64,000 nucleotides of DNA from Streptomyces sp. Ag109_O5-1 (lineage in GTDB: Bacteria; Actinomycetota; Actinomycetes; Streptomycetales; Streptomycetaceae): NCBI RefSeq assembly GCF_003814875.1, contig NZ_RKQF01000001.1, positions 10,726,001 through 10,790,000 on the forward strand, read 5' to 3'. The notes under the pieces are model-generated. The model had not been told where the DNA came from, did not search any database, and was given only the letters and a program-made list of their open reading frames with translations. Position numbers and translations under genes: made by a program. This document shows positions 42,216 through 51,288 of the stretch, one piece after another. How positions within the stretch are numbered: position 1 is the stretch's first letter; each line of letters begins with the position of its first letter.

Positions 42216-42917
42216 CTAGGAGTTGGAGGGGGTCTCGTCGCGCAGCCTGCCGATGTGGTTGTAGACGGACGCGCGCGACATCCCCAGTCGGCCGGCCAGC
42301 ATCGGCACCGCCCGACGAAGCTGGAAGACCCCGCGCTCGTCGAGGGTCTTGAACACCGACAGCCATTCGGCGGTGGCGAGCTGGGTCAGGGGCTTGCCCA
42401 GTTGTGCCTCGACCTCGGCGAGCACCGACTCGATGACGGTCTCCGCGTCACTGCCGAAGGTGACGGGCTGCGGTTCCGAGGCGGTCGCCTCGCCGCTGTC
42501 GCCTATGACCTCGCTCAGCAGCATCGACGACATCCGCAGCTGCGTCACGTCCAGGTTGATGCAGAGCGCGCCCGTCACCGTGCCGTCGGCGAGGCGCAGC
42601 AGCATCGTCGACGACTTCATGACCCGGCCGTCGGGCAGGCGTGTCACGTAGTTGAGCTTGTCCGCGGCCGCCTCTGCCTGTCGTAGCAGCGACAGCCCGA
42701 TCGCGCTCATCGGGGAGCCCACCTTGCGGTGCGTCACGTCGCCGGCGACCGCGACCACCGAGTGGTCCCCGCGCCGGAAGTCATGCAGGACGACCTCGCA
42801 GATCCGGCCGAACGTCGCCTGGATCCCGGTGACCAGCGGCAGGGCGGTGGCCAGCACCCGGTCGGCCTCCGCGTCGTTCTCGGCGGACCGGGAGCCGGGG
42901 CCGGTTTCGCTGTCCAT
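42216..42917 (-). CDS. YheO-like PAS domain helix-turn-helix regulator (DauR type)
   Basis: Intact 233-residue transcription regulator lying between two broken genes. The N-terminal YheO-like PAS domain (ATFGRICEVVLHDFRRGDHSVVAVAGDVTHR, read in parts; then LLRQAEAAADKLNYVTRLPDG) binds a small ligand. A C-terminal DauR-type helix-turn-helix follows (AVPMLAGRLGMSRASVYNHI). Relatives repress amino-acid catabolic genes. The ATG at 42917 has AGAGGA ahead of it. No enzyme gene that would be an obvious target is adjacent; a broken PPOX-family gene lies just upstream. Confidence 0.88.
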   Translation of the reverse strand: MDSETGPGSRSAENDAEADRVLATALPLVTGIQATFGRICEVVLHDFRRGDHSVVAVAGDVTHRKVGSPMSAIGLSLLRQAEAAADKLNYVTRLPDGRVMKSSTMLLRLADGTVTGALCINLDVTQLRMSSMLLSEVIGDSGEATASEPQPVTFGSDAETVIESVLAEVEAQLGKPLTQLATAEWLSVFKTLDERGVFQLRRAVPMLAGRLGMSRASVYNHIGRLRDETPSNS

Positions 42918-42995
42918 CGTGTTCCTCTGCCTCGACGACGCCGTCGTCCCCACGATAACGGTCGCCTTCGACGTGCTCCGTGCCCGAGGGAGGCG

Positions 42996-43316
42996 TCAGG
43001 TGTCGTGCTCGATGATGTGGTCCGCCCGGACGGTGACGACGAGCCGGGGGTTGGTCGCGGTCTCCTGCCAGGGGCGGGCGGCGGCCCGCGTACCGGTACG
43101 GGTTGTCGTGGGCGATGATCAGTACGCTGGCACGCGGATCACGCATCAGGTTGAGGTGCTTGACGCGGCCCTCGACCGTGGAGAAGGCGATTCCGTCCTC
43201 GGTGGCCGTCACCCAGATCACGCTCTGCTGGGGCGGACCGCCCTCCCGGTCGTGGCCCCCGTTGCGAAATTCGGTCCGGAGGCCAGTTGCCCTGCCAGCT
43301 CGGTGAGCCGAGGCAT
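42996..43316 (-). pseudogene. PPOX-class (pyridoxamine-phosphate-oxidase-fold, F420-type) protein, deleted
   Basis: A good start (GAAGGGA, ATG at 43316: MPRLTELAGQLASGPNFATG) shifts frame near 43245. It then reads REGGPPQQSVIWVTA and DPRASVLIIAHDNPYRYA. At about 43095 the sequence jumps to WQETATNPRLVVTVRADHII and the stop, without the middle of the domain. A PPOX protein of this type should be about 130-150 residues; this keeps two thirds. The deletion means it is not functional whatever the sequencing quality. Confidence 0.8.
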
Positions 43317-43434
43317 GCCGTGCGGTCCCTTCAGGGCGGGCGCGCTCAGGACGAGGCCGGTGACAGACCTCTGACATGGGGAAAGCCGGAGTCTGTCACC
43401 GTCCACGGCCCGAGGGCTCGGACCGCGTCCCGGG

Positions 43435-45309
43435 TCAGCCGGTGTGCCCCTCACCGTGGCCGTCGTGCGCCGCGCCGTGGTCGAACTTCATCGCCTCCTC
43501 GGGCATCACGACGAAGGGCCGCATCATGCCCATGTCCTCGTGTTCGAGGAGATGGCAGTGGTACATGAACCGGCCGTACGCGCCGTCGAACCTGCCCATC
43601 ACCCGCAGGACCTGACCGCCCGGCACCCGGAAGACGTCCTTGTACCCCAGCTCGTTCGGAGCCAGGGGGAGCTGTGTCGCCGCGTCGAAGGAGATCGGCT
43701 TGACCGTGCCGCCCACCGCCGGGTCGAAGCCGGAGACGTCGTAGGCGTCGCGGCCCAGCAGCTGGAAGTCGGCCAGATGGATGTGCATCGGGTGGGTGAT
43801 CGGCGCGAGGTTGAGGAAGCTCCACTGCTCGTAGGAGCCCTCGGCGATGGTGAAGCCCAGGGCGTCGTTGAAGGTCCGGGAGGTGCTCCGGTACGTCTTC
43901 GTCGTGCCGTCGGCTCCGGTGAGCTGGATGACACCCTCGGCGGGGACCTGGACGGAGCCGGGGTCGGTGACCTCGGTCATCTCCCAGATCTCCGGGTGTC
44001 CGCCGGCGCCCTTGGTGGCGGGCGGGGTGAGCACGATCAGCCGGTGACCGTGCGGGATGTCGTGCGTGAGCCGGCGGAAGGAGCCGGAGAGCACCTCGGG
44101 CAGCTCGAAGGCGTCCGTCCCGCCGTCGCAGTCGACCCGGAACTCCATGACCGCCGGGTAGCGCACGTCACCCGCGGGGTCGGGCACCCCCGGCGCCTGG
44201 TTGCGGCCCTTGTTGACCAGCCGGAGCTTCTTCCCCCCGAGGCCCCGGAAGTCGACGAGCAGGTCGAACCGCTCGGCCGGGGCCACGGTCAGCGTCGGCA
44301 GCGCGCCGTCGAAGTCGACCGGGACTGGCCGGGGCAGCAGTCCGCCGTCGCTGCCGATCTGGTGCATGACGCCGGGGACCGGGTTGCCGTCCTCGTCGAC
44401 CAGGACGAGTTCGAAGATACGCGCGTTGGACGCGTTGACGAGCCGGAAGCGGTACCAGGCGTCGGTCACCTCCGCGTACGGCCAGATACGGCCGTTGACC
44501 GTCGTGTACGGCCCGGTGAACGGGATGGAGACCGGCTTGCCCGTCTCCGGGTTCTGCTGCTGGACGACCACTGTCTTGTGCAGCAGCCGTCCGTTGAGCC
44601 GGCCGTCCTCGTCGGTGTCCAGGTTGCGGTCGGCGAGCAGCAGCGGGATCTCCCGCTCCCCGCACGGCAGGCCGAGCGCGTCCTCCTCGTCGTCACGGAC
44701 GAGGTAGGTGCCGTACAGGCCCGTGTGCACGTTCCACCGGGTGATGTTCATGGCGTGGTCGTGGTACCACCATTGCACCGCCTGGTGGTCGTTCGGGTAC
44801 TCCGAGAGCTGGGCGTCGCCGAAGCCGACGGCGTTGTCCGCCCAGCCGTCGTTGCCCCCGCCGGTCTGGGCTCCGTGCAGGTGGGTCACCGTCCAGGCGG
44901 GCAGGGCGGCGACGTCCTTGTCCGGCTCGACGCCCTCGCGGCCCGGTTCGGTGCTCGCCTGCGGACGGCCGTCCGTGCGCAGCGGCACCTCCACCGAAGT
45001 GACCGGATACTCACTGCCCTTGGGGATCCGGTTGGTCCAGGCGATCCGCACGCGCTGCCCGCGGCGCACCTCGACGGTCGGGCCCGGCACCTGCCCGTCG
45101 TACCCCCACATCAGGGTCGGCGGGAGCTGCGGGTGCACACGCACCCAGGTCGGGCGCAGGGCGATCTGTGTCTCGCGCAGCACGTCGCCGGTGCCGAGTC
45201 GCAGCACGGGCGGGACGGGCAACGGCGTGACGTACGGCGCCAGTTCCTCCGGAGCCGGTGCCGCTTGCTCCGCGCCGCTCCCGGTGATCCTCTCGATGAT
45301 GTCGGTCAA
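43435..45309 (-). CDS. Multicopper oxidase, phenoxazinone synthase/CotA type
   Basis: Large copper oxidase of about 624 residues. The four copper sites are clear: HLHG, WYHDHAMNITRWNVHTGLYG, HPMHIH, and the C-terminal HCHLLEHEDMGMM that includes the type 1 copper. It belongs to the three-domain group with PhsA (phenoxazinone synthase), CotA and bilirubin oxidase. There is no signal peptide, so it is cytoplasmic or released otherwise. The C-terminus has extra His residues. The start is uncertain: TTG at 45309 (LTDIIERITG, GGGGGTG ahead) fits relatives that start near TDIIERI; GTG 45351 and ATG 45372 are in frame. A LysR regulator follows on the 5' side. Confidence 0.92.
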   Translation of the reverse strand: MTDIIERITGSGAEQAAPAPEELAPYVTPLPVPPVLRLGTGDVLRETQIALRPTWVRVHPQLPPTLMWGYDGQVPGPTVEVRRGQRVRIAWTNRIPKGSEYPVTSVEVPLRTDGRPQASTEPGREGVEPDKDVAALPAWTVTHLHGAQTGGGNDGWADNAVGFGDAQLSEYPNDHQAVQWWYHDHAMNITRWNVHTGLYGTYLVRDDEEDALGLPCGEREIPLLLADRNLDTDEDGRLNGRLLHKTVVVQQQNPETGKPVSIPFTGPYTTVNGRIWPYAEVTDAWYRFRLVNASNARIFELVLVDEDGNPVPGVMHQIGSDGGLLPRPVPVDFDGALPTLTVAPAERFDLLVDFRGLGGKKLRLVNKGRNQAPGVPDPAGDVRYPAVMEFRVDCDGGTDAFELPEVLSGSFRRLTHDIPHGHRLIVLTPPATKGAGGHPEIWEMTEVTDPGSVQVPAEGVIQLTGADGTTKTYRSTSRTFNDALGFTIAEGSYEQWSFLNLAPITHPMHIHLADFQLLGRDAYDVSGFDPAVGGTVKPISFDAATQLPLAPNELGYKDVFRVPGGQVLRVMGRFDGAYGRFMYHCHLLEHEDMGMMRPFVVMPEEAMKFDHGAAHDGHGEGHTG

Positions 45310-45468
45310 GGTACGAACACCCCCGTGTGTTCTGTGGTCCTGTTCCTTCACCCCACAGGACTCCTGACGCATCGCCGAAGTTCCATGAATGCCCCGTTCC
45401 GCCCGAAAGGGTGAAAACATTCCGGCCATGCCGTACGCGGAGTTCCCGCGCTCTGCTCCGCCGCCGGT

Positions 45469-46449
45469 TCAGGAGGCCGCGGACAGCTTCCGGAGCACCC
45501 GCTGCCCGTCCTCGGTGCTCTCCTGGCCGAACGGATCGCAGGCGTCGCCCAGGGAGGCCGCGACCCTGCGTACGGTCTCGCGCAGCCAGCGGTGCGCTGG
45601 GTCGGCGTGCCGGTTGTGGTGCCAGTACATGGCCTCGACCAGCGGTACCTCCGGGAACGGGGTCGGCACGGCGACGCAGCGCGCGAAGCCGGCGTAGTGG
45701 CGGGCCAGCAGCTCGGGCACCAGCGCCACCAGGTCCGTGCCGCCGACCAGGAACGGCAGCGTCGCGAAGCCGGGCGCGCTCACCTGTACGTGCGGTGTGA
45801 CGCCGAGGGTCTCCAGCTGCCGGTCGGCGTGCGTGAGCTGCTTGCCGAAGGCGGAGGCGGCGTGCGGCATCTCGGCCAGGTCGCGCAGGGTGAGCCGGCC
45901 CTTGGCCAGGCGCGGGTTGCCGGGGTCGACGATGCACACGAACCGGTCGCGCATCACGGCCTCGCTGACCCCGGGCAGATGGAAACCGAGCGGCACGATC
46001 GTCAGGTCGTGGCAGCGCAGGTTCGACTCCGACTCCGGCCGGCCGGGGACGAGCGGGAGCACGTCGAGCCGGACCCCGGGCGCCTCCTGCGTGATGGCCC
46101 GCAGCAGCGGCTCCACGAGCACCGTCATGACGTAGTCGGACATCACGACGGAGAACTGCTGCTCGCTGTCCGCGGGGTCGAAGCGGCGCGTGAGCGACAG
46201 TGCCTCCTCGGCCCTGTGGAGGCACGCCTGGATGACCGGGAGCAGCTGTTCGGCGAGTGCCGTGAGTTCGTAGTCACGGCCCACACGCACCAGCAGATCG
46301 TCCTTGAAATGCCTCCGCAGCCGGGCGAGGGAGCCGCTCATCGCGGACTGGCTGATGGACAGGCGACTGCCGGCGTGTGTGACGTTCTTTTCCTCCAGGA
46401 GCGCTTCCAGCGCCACCAGGAGATTGAGGTCGATCGCGCCCAGGCCCAT
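45469..46449 (-). CDS. LysR family transcriptional regulator
   Basis: A 326-residue regulator. The N-terminal HTH (DLNLLVALEALLEEKNVTHAG, SQSAMSGSLARLR) leads into a two-lobed ligand domain of the NodD/LinR-like subgroup (FSVVMSDYVMTVLVEPLLRA, PGFATLPFLVGGTDLVALVPE). The ATG at 46449 has AGGGGA. The multicopper oxidase lies downstream on the same strand with about 100-160 bp between, so it may be co-regulated. Most LysR genes are divergent from their target; this one is not. Confidence 0.9.
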   Translation of the reverse strand: MGLGAIDLNLLVALEALLEEKNVTHAGSRLSISQSAMSGSLARLRRHFKDDLLVRVGRDYELTALAEQLLPVIQACLHRAEEALSLTRRFDPADSEQQFSVVMSDYVMTVLVEPLLRAITQEAPGVRLDVLPLVPGRPESESNLRCHDLTIVPLGFHLPGVSEAVMRDRFVCIVDPGNPRLAKGRLTLRDLAEMPHAASAFGKQLTHADRQLETLGVTPHVQVSAPGFATLPFLVGGTDLVALVPELLARHYAGFARCVAVPTPFPEVPLVEAMYWHHNRHADPAHRWLRETVRRVAASLGDACDPFGQESTEDGQRVLRKLSAAS

Positions 46450-46564
46450 CCGGCGTCCCCTTCCGGCCTCGTCGTCGAGGCTGTGGTGGAACCGGAGCGT
46501 AACGAGCGTCCCGGGCCCGGAAAAGGGCCGGCGGGGAGTTTCCCGGGATCCGGCGGCGGACATG

Positions 46565-46604
46565 CCGCTCGGCACGGTCCGGGGAGGAGGACCGTGCCGA
46601 GCGG
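46565..46604 (-). terminator. Phosphoesterase terminator
   Basis: A perfect 16-bp stem (46565-46580 with 46589-46604) and an 8-base loop, 19 bp after the exported phosphoesterase stop on the minus strand. Confidence 0.85.
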
Positions 46605-46622
46605 GTCAGACAGGGGGTGACG

Positions 46623-48455
46623 TCAGGCGGCGGTGCGCTGCTTGCGGCGCAGCGTCAGGTACGTGCCCGTGGCGCCGGCGGCCAGGAGGGCGGCCGTACC
46701 GAGGCTCACCGGGAGGGTGGGGAACTGGCCGGAGCCGGTGGTGGCGGCCGTGTTCACCATCGCCGGGCCCGGCGTGATCTGCGTGCTGACCGGGGCGACG
46801 TGGTGGATCGGGCCCACCGACTTGACGGAGCCGTCCGAGTTCAGCAGCACCTGCTTGTTGTTCGGGTGCCGGAAGTCGAACATGCCGGACAGCGAGCCCG
46901 CGGTGGCGTCGAAGGAGCGGTCGCCGATGCGGCCGGTGCGCCAGTTGTTCTCGACGAACTGCGTGATCGAGGCCTGGTTGGTCAGGGTGTGGTCGACCTT
47001 GTTCACCTTGCTGTACGGCGAGATGACCAGCAGCGGCTGCCGGGTGCCGGGGCCGCAGCGGTCGGCGTAGCCGCCGGACGCGGCAGGGCCGGACTGGCAG
47101 GCCGCGCTGTCCAGGGCCTTGCCGTTGGAGCCGACCGTGCTGTCCTTGGAGCCGTTGCGGGGCTTGACGTACGCGTGGTCGTACCAGCCGTCGGAGTCGT
47201 CGTAGGCGACGACGATCGCGGTGGACTTCCACTGCGGCGAGCTCTGGATGGTGTTGATCTCGTTGACCAGGAAGTGCTGCTCGTCGGTCGGGTCCGAGTA
47301 ACCGGCGTGACCGTCCTGGTACTCACCGGCCTTGAGGAAGCTGACGGCCGGGAGCTTGCCCGCCTTGGCGACCGCGGTGAAGTCGGTCAGGTCGTAGTTG
47401 TGGTTCGCCTGGCCGTTGTGGCCGATCTCGTTCACGTTCTTCGGCGCCACGTGGTGCGGGTTGGCCGTCGACTTGTAGTACGAGAACGGGTTGTGGTGCG
47501 GGCTGTAGTCGACCACGGAGGCGCCGCCGACGTTGGTGTGCGTGGTGTCGCACTTGGCGTAGGAGCCGGACGTGCCGTTGTAGGCCGTGGACGGACGGAA
47601 GCCGCCCTGGAACCAACCCCAGGTCACGTGCTTGGTGTTGAGCAGGTCACCGATGTTCTTGCCCTGCAGCGCCGCCAGCGCGCTGGTGCTGGTGTGGTCC
47701 TTGTCGGAGCAGTCGTCGAAGGCCGGGTCGGGGTCGTTGATGACCGTGCCGACACCCTTGGCGTTCGGGGACGCGATGGCGTACGAGTCGGGGGTCGAGG
47801 TCTGCTTGCCGGTGACCGGGTCCACGGAGATCGCGCCGTGCGTCTGACCCGAGACCAGGTTGAGCGCACCCGGCGTGGACGGGCCGTAGACCGAGCTGTA
47901 CGACTTGTCGTTGAGGGCGTAGTGCTGGGCGTAGTTCCACAGCCCCGTGACCGTGTTGCCGTCGTAGTAGTCCATTACCAGGCCGGGCTCGCCGAACAGG
48001 CCGCCGCTGCACTTGTCGACCTCGGTGTTCTGGACGAACTGGTCGGCCTTGCCGCCGTCGTAGGCGAGCTGCTCGGGCCCGTAGGAGTGGTTCTGGTCGC
48101 AGGTCATCGCCTGCGACGAGGTGAGCCGCTTGGGCAGGTACTGGTTCGGGTTCTTCGTCAGCAGCCCGGCGTGCGTGAGGGTGTCGATGTCCTTCGGCGT
48201 GTTCTTCGCCGCCGTGAACTTCGTGCCGTCGGTGTTCGCGGCCTTCGGGTAGGTCGCGAAGTAGTGGTCGAAGGAGATGTTCTCGTCGAACAGCACGACC
48301 ACGTGCTTGATCGGCGTCGTGGTCGACGAGCCGCCGTGGTGCCCGGCGGGTACGGCGGCCCAGGTGGGCGCGGTGCCGCCGAGGACCGTGAGTGCGGCGG
48401 CCCCCGCGAGAGCGCCGAGGCTCCTGATCGCCGTTCGTCTTCCTGTGCTGGCCAT
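46623..48455 (-). CDS. Exported phosphoesterase (acid phosphatase/phospholipase C family), surface anchored
   Basis: A 610-residue phosphoesterase of the PF04185 type, which includes phospholipases C and acid phosphatases. The N-terminus resembles a TAT signal (TGRRTAIRSLGALAG). The catalytic domain starts with IKHVVVLFDENISFDHYF and has TPGALNLVSGQTHGA, EYQDGHAGYSDPTDEQHFL, and the metal site AYDDSDGWYDH. The C-terminus has a hydrophobic helix (LGTAALLAAGATGTYLTL) and a basic tail (RRKQRTAA), so it stays in the membrane or wall. The ATG at 48455 has GGAGGGG. It is probably used in phosphate scavenging. Confidence 0.9.
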   Translation of the reverse strand: MASTGRRTAIRSLGALAGAAALTVLGGTAPTWAAVPAGHHGGSSTTTPIKHVVVLFDENISFDHYFATYPKAANTDGTKFTAAKNTPKDIDTLTHAGLLTKNPNQYLPKRLTSSQAMTCDQNHSYGPEQLAYDGGKADQFVQNTEVDKCSGGLFGEPGLVMDYYDGNTVTGLWNYAQHYALNDKSYSSVYGPSTPGALNLVSGQTHGAISVDPVTGKQTSTPDSYAIASPNAKGVGTVINDPDPAFDDCSDKDHTSTSALAALQGKNIGDLLNTKHVTWGWFQGGFRPSTAYNGTSGSYAKCDTTHTNVGGASVVDYSPHHNPFSYYKSTANPHHVAPKNVNEIGHNGQANHNYDLTDFTAVAKAGKLPAVSFLKAGEYQDGHAGYSDPTDEQHFLVNEINTIQSSPQWKSTAIVVAYDDSDGWYDHAYVKPRNGSKDSTVGSNGKALDSAACQSGPAASGGYADRCGPGTRQPLLVISPYSKVNKVDHTLTNQASITQFVENNWRTGRIGDRSFDATAGSLSGMFDFRHPNNKQVLLNSDGSVKSVGPIHHVAPVSTQITPGPAMVNTAATTGSGQFPTLPVSLGTAALLAAGATGTYLTLRRKQRTAA

Positions 48456-48641
48456 GCTGCTTCCCCTCCGGGCATGAACGTCACTGCGTCGTACAGGCAG
48501 GGATGCTTCGCCCGCTGCCGGGCGTCGCGGCGGAGCCATGATGGCGTGCGAGTGAACACCGGGTCAGGGATGCTGGGGCAAACCTTGACTGTGTATTGAC
48601 CGATTGGGCTACGGAATTGCCATGGAGTTGTTCGAACAAGC

Positions 48642-49886
48642 TCAGGTGAGGAGGGCGCGTCCGTACCAGTCGTTCCTGTCGGCCACACCGGGCAGGGCGT
48701 AGAAGTAGCCGCCGCCGAACGGCGAGACGTAGTCGACCAACGGCTCCCCGGCCAGCCGTTTCTGCACGGTCTCGAACTGCCGGGCCAGGTCCTGCTGGTA
48801 GCAGCTGAACAGCAGGCCCATATCGAGGTTGCCGTTGCTGTCCATGCCCCGGTCGTAGTTGTAGGCGCGGCGCAGGATCCGCTGCTCGGCGGTGGCCGTG
48901 GTACGCGGGTTGGCGAGCCGTATGTGCGCGTCCAAGGGGATGACGTCGCCCTTGGGATCGTCGGCGTAATCGGGCGTGTCGTGCTCGGCGTCGCCGTCCA
49001 GCGGAGCCCCGGACTCGCGGGAGCGCCCGAACATCCGCTCCTGCTCGCTGAGGGAGACCCGGTCCCAGAACTCCACCAGCATCCGGATCAGCCGCACCAC
49101 CTGATAGCTGCCGCCGACCGCCCAGTCAGGCTCGCCGGAGTCCTTGCCGACCCACACCAGCCGGTCCATCTCGCGGGCGCTGCCGGTCTCCGGGTTGGCG
49201 GTGCCGTCCTTGAAGCCCAGCAGATTGCGCGGGGTGCCGGACGGGCGGGGCGGGCTGCTGAAGCCGTCCAGCCGCCAGCGGACCTGCATACCGCCCCGGG
49301 TGTGCCGGGCGATGTCGCGCAGGGCGTGCAGCACGGTGTCGGTGTCGTCCGCGTGGAGTTGCAGACTGAGGTCGCCGTGGCACCATTCGGGCTTGAGGTC
49401 GTCGTCGGGGAAGGCCGGCATGGTCGTGAGCCGACGGGGTCTCAGCCTGCTGAGCCCGTACCGGTCGTCGAAGAGCGAGGCGCCGACGCCGACGGTCACC
49501 GCCAGCGCCCCGGACGGCAGTTGCCCGCCGAGGACGCCCGAGTCGGCGGGCGGGGCGGTGATGCCGACCGGGTCGGGGATGCCGCCCGAGGTCAGGAAGC
49601 GGGCGCGCTCGGTGAGCGTGTGCAGCAGATCGGTCAGTTCGGTCCGGCTGTCGGCGGTGACGTCGAGGGAGGCGAACACGGTCGTGCGCCGCGGGGTCGC
49701 GATCGCGGACTGCTGGCGGGGGCCGTGGAAGGGCGCGACGGCAGGTGTGCCCGTGGTGGTGCCGGCGGCGGTGTCCGCGCTGCCGGGGGCGGCCGCACCT
49801 CCGGCGGCCAGCCCCGCACCCGCGAGGGCCGCACCGCGCAGGAAACCGCGCCGGCCCACTCCGCCGGTCTTCTCCATGTCACTCAC
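48642..49886 (-). CDS. efeB: Dyp-type peroxidase EfeB (haem-containing, TAT-exported)
   Basis: Haem peroxidase of 414 residues that works with EfeO in iron uptake and can release iron from haem. The TAT signal is clear (GRRGFLRGAALAGAG, about 8-32). The DyP domain has the GFKDG motif with the distal Asp, the proximal His in a late RHTRGG/LPHRI-type segment that I place less surely, and the closing LLFSCYQQDLARQFETVQKRL typical of EfeB. It starts at GTG 49886, just 6 bp after the efeO stop, so they form a coupled pair. Confidence 0.92.
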   Translation of the reverse strand: MSDMEKTGGVGRRGFLRGAALAGAGLAAGGAAAPGSADTAAGTTTGTPAVAPFHGPRQQSAIATPRRTTVFASLDVTADSRTELTDLLHTLTERARFLTSGGIPDPVGITAPPADSGVLGGQLPSGALAVTVGVGASLFDDRYGLSRLRPRRLTTMPAFPDDDLKPEWCHGDLSLQLHADDTDTVLHALRDIARHTRGGMQVRWRLDGFSSPPRPSGTPRNLLGFKDGTANPETGSAREMDRLVWVGKDSGEPDWAVGGSYQVVRLIRMLVEFWDRVSLSEQERMFGRSRESGAPLDGDAEHDTPDYADDPKGDVIPLDAHIRLANPRTTATAEQRILRRAYNYDRGMDSNGNLDMGLLFSCYQQDLARQFETVQKRLAGEPLVDYVSPFGGGYFYALPGVADRNDWYGRALLT

Positions 49887-49892
49887 CGTTGC

Positions 49893-51128
49893 TCACACCG
49901 TCCTCCGCGGATCGCACAGGGTCGCCACCGCCGCCAGCCGCTCCACCAGGTCGTCGAGAACCGCGTCGACGTTCTCGCGCTGCCGGTGGCCGATCCGGTC
50001 CAGCGGGGTCCAGGTGCCGTCGTGCTCGAAGCCGTCCAACGTCTTCCCGGCCCGGTCCAGTTCGTTCTCCAGGCCGGACAGGCCGGCGTACCGGGTGGCC
50101 AGCAGCGGATGCAGCCGGGACATGACCTCCACCGTGCCGTCCAGGTTGGCGCGGGCGGTGGCGAGGTTGCTGCCGCTGCCGTAGTCGGTGCGGCCGGTCA
50201 GCTCGAACTGCACCGTGTTCTCCAGGATCTCGTGCGCCCGCAGCCCCAACTGGGCGGGATCCATCCGGGTCTGCGCCCAGTCGTCGCGCAGCGCGGTGAC
50301 CGCCTTCAGCAGACCGGCCGCCGGGCCGCGCAGGCCGCCGGCGGACTCGCCGTGCCACAGCCCGTACTCGATACGATGGAACCCGGTGAAGTCCTTGTCG
50401 TGCACCCCGTCGGACAGCCCCGCGTCGGTGCCGTTGATCGCTCCGTCCGCGTCGCCGAAGGCGTCGTACGCCGCGCCCATCCGCTCGTACTGCAGGTGCG
50501 CGGGCAGCCAGGCGGTGCGGGCGGCGGCGAGGTCGCCGCGGTCGATCGCGTCCCGCAGCGCCGTCGTCAGCCGTACGACGTCGGACAGACCGCTGCCGAT
50601 CCACTTCTGGTAGGCGAGCGCCGGCGGGATGAGGTCGTGCTCGGTGACCGGGGCGGCGGCCGGACCGCTGCGCCCCTTGCTGATGCGGACCGTGGGCCCG
50701 GTGACCGCGTCGGCGTCGTCGGGCACGCACTTGAACGCGAACGCGCCCTTGCCGAGACGGACCGTCAGCTCCCGGGTGGTACCCGGACCGATGTCCTCCA
50801 CCTCGCCGTAGACGGCCTGGCTCGTCGGATCCTCCAGGAACACCTCGGCGGCGCCGTCGGTCGGGTTGTGCAGGTCGAAGACCTGGACACCGGGCGTCGG
50901 CGCGTTCCACCCCCTGCCGCAGCGGCTGGGGGACACCTCCACGGTGGTGTGCCGCGGCCCGGCCGACTCGGCGTGTGCGGGGCGTGAGTCATGGGTGAGC
51001 GCCAGGACTCCGGCAACCAGGCATACGACGACGACTCCGACGACCGTCCAGGGACGCAACGACCTCCAGCTGAGGCCGGACAACACCATCCCGAGCTCCC
51101 GGGTTCGTACCGTTCGTGATCGCCTCAT
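49893..51128 (-). CDS. efeO: EfeO-type iron uptake protein with cupredoxin and M75 domains
   Basis: Exported iron-binding protein of 411 residues. A basic start and a single hydrophobic segment (VVGVVVVCLVAGVLALT) export or anchor it. A cupredoxin-like domain (about 55-150: TTVEVSPSRCGRGW) is followed by the M75 peptidase-like domain with its HxxE metal motif (FHRIEYGLWHGE) and the paired helices LTTALRDAI, LLKAVTALRDDWAQ. It delivers iron to the EfeU permease in other bacteria. Here efeB follows directly, but no efeU/FTR1 gene lies on either side. The ATG at 51128 has AAGGGC about 10 bp upstream. Confidence 0.9.
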   Translation of the reverse strand: MRRSRTVRTRELGMVLSGLSWRSLRPWTVVGVVVVCLVAGVLALTHDSRPAHAESAGPRHTTVEVSPSRCGRGWNAPTPGVQVFDLHNPTDGAAEVFLEDPTSQAVYGEVEDIGPGTTRELTVRLGKGAFAFKCVPDDADAVTGPTVRISKGRSGPAAAPVTEHDLIPPALAYQKWIGSGLSDVVRLTTALRDAIDRGDLAAARTAWLPAHLQYERMGAAYDAFGDADGAINGTDAGLSDGVHDKDFTGFHRIEYGLWHGESAGGLRGPAAGLLKAVTALRDDWAQTRMDPAQLGLRAHEILENTVQFELTGRTDYGSGSNLATARANLDGTVEVMSRLHPLLATRYAGLSGLENELDRAGKTLDGFEHDGTWTPLDRIGHRQRENVDAVLDDLVERLAAVATLCDPRRTV

Positions 51129-51288
51129 GTTAGGCAGCCCTTCGTTCTCGAACGGCCGTCCAGGGAAACCCATGACCAAGAGTTCCCTGCCGGTTCACCG
51201 GACGTGCAGCGGAGGTGACCGGTGATCGCGCGCTGCTGTGAGCGGGCATCCCGCTCGGCCGTGCCGCGCCCGAGGGCCCGTCGTCCCG

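Noticed and set aside
43444..48599. Long plus-strand frames opposite the multicopper oxidase and phosphoesterase genes
   Set aside because: Both are antisense to clear enzymes and have composition typical of shadows.
48541..48600. PHO box upstream of the exported phosphoesterase
   Set aside because: Only one GTTCACT-like unit is visible and it is not followed by a second at 11 bp, so PhoP control is not supported by sequence.
51124..51145. Iron box (IdeR/DmdR) at efeO
   Set aside because: ttaggc is present but the second half-site does not match, and the position overlaps the start codon.
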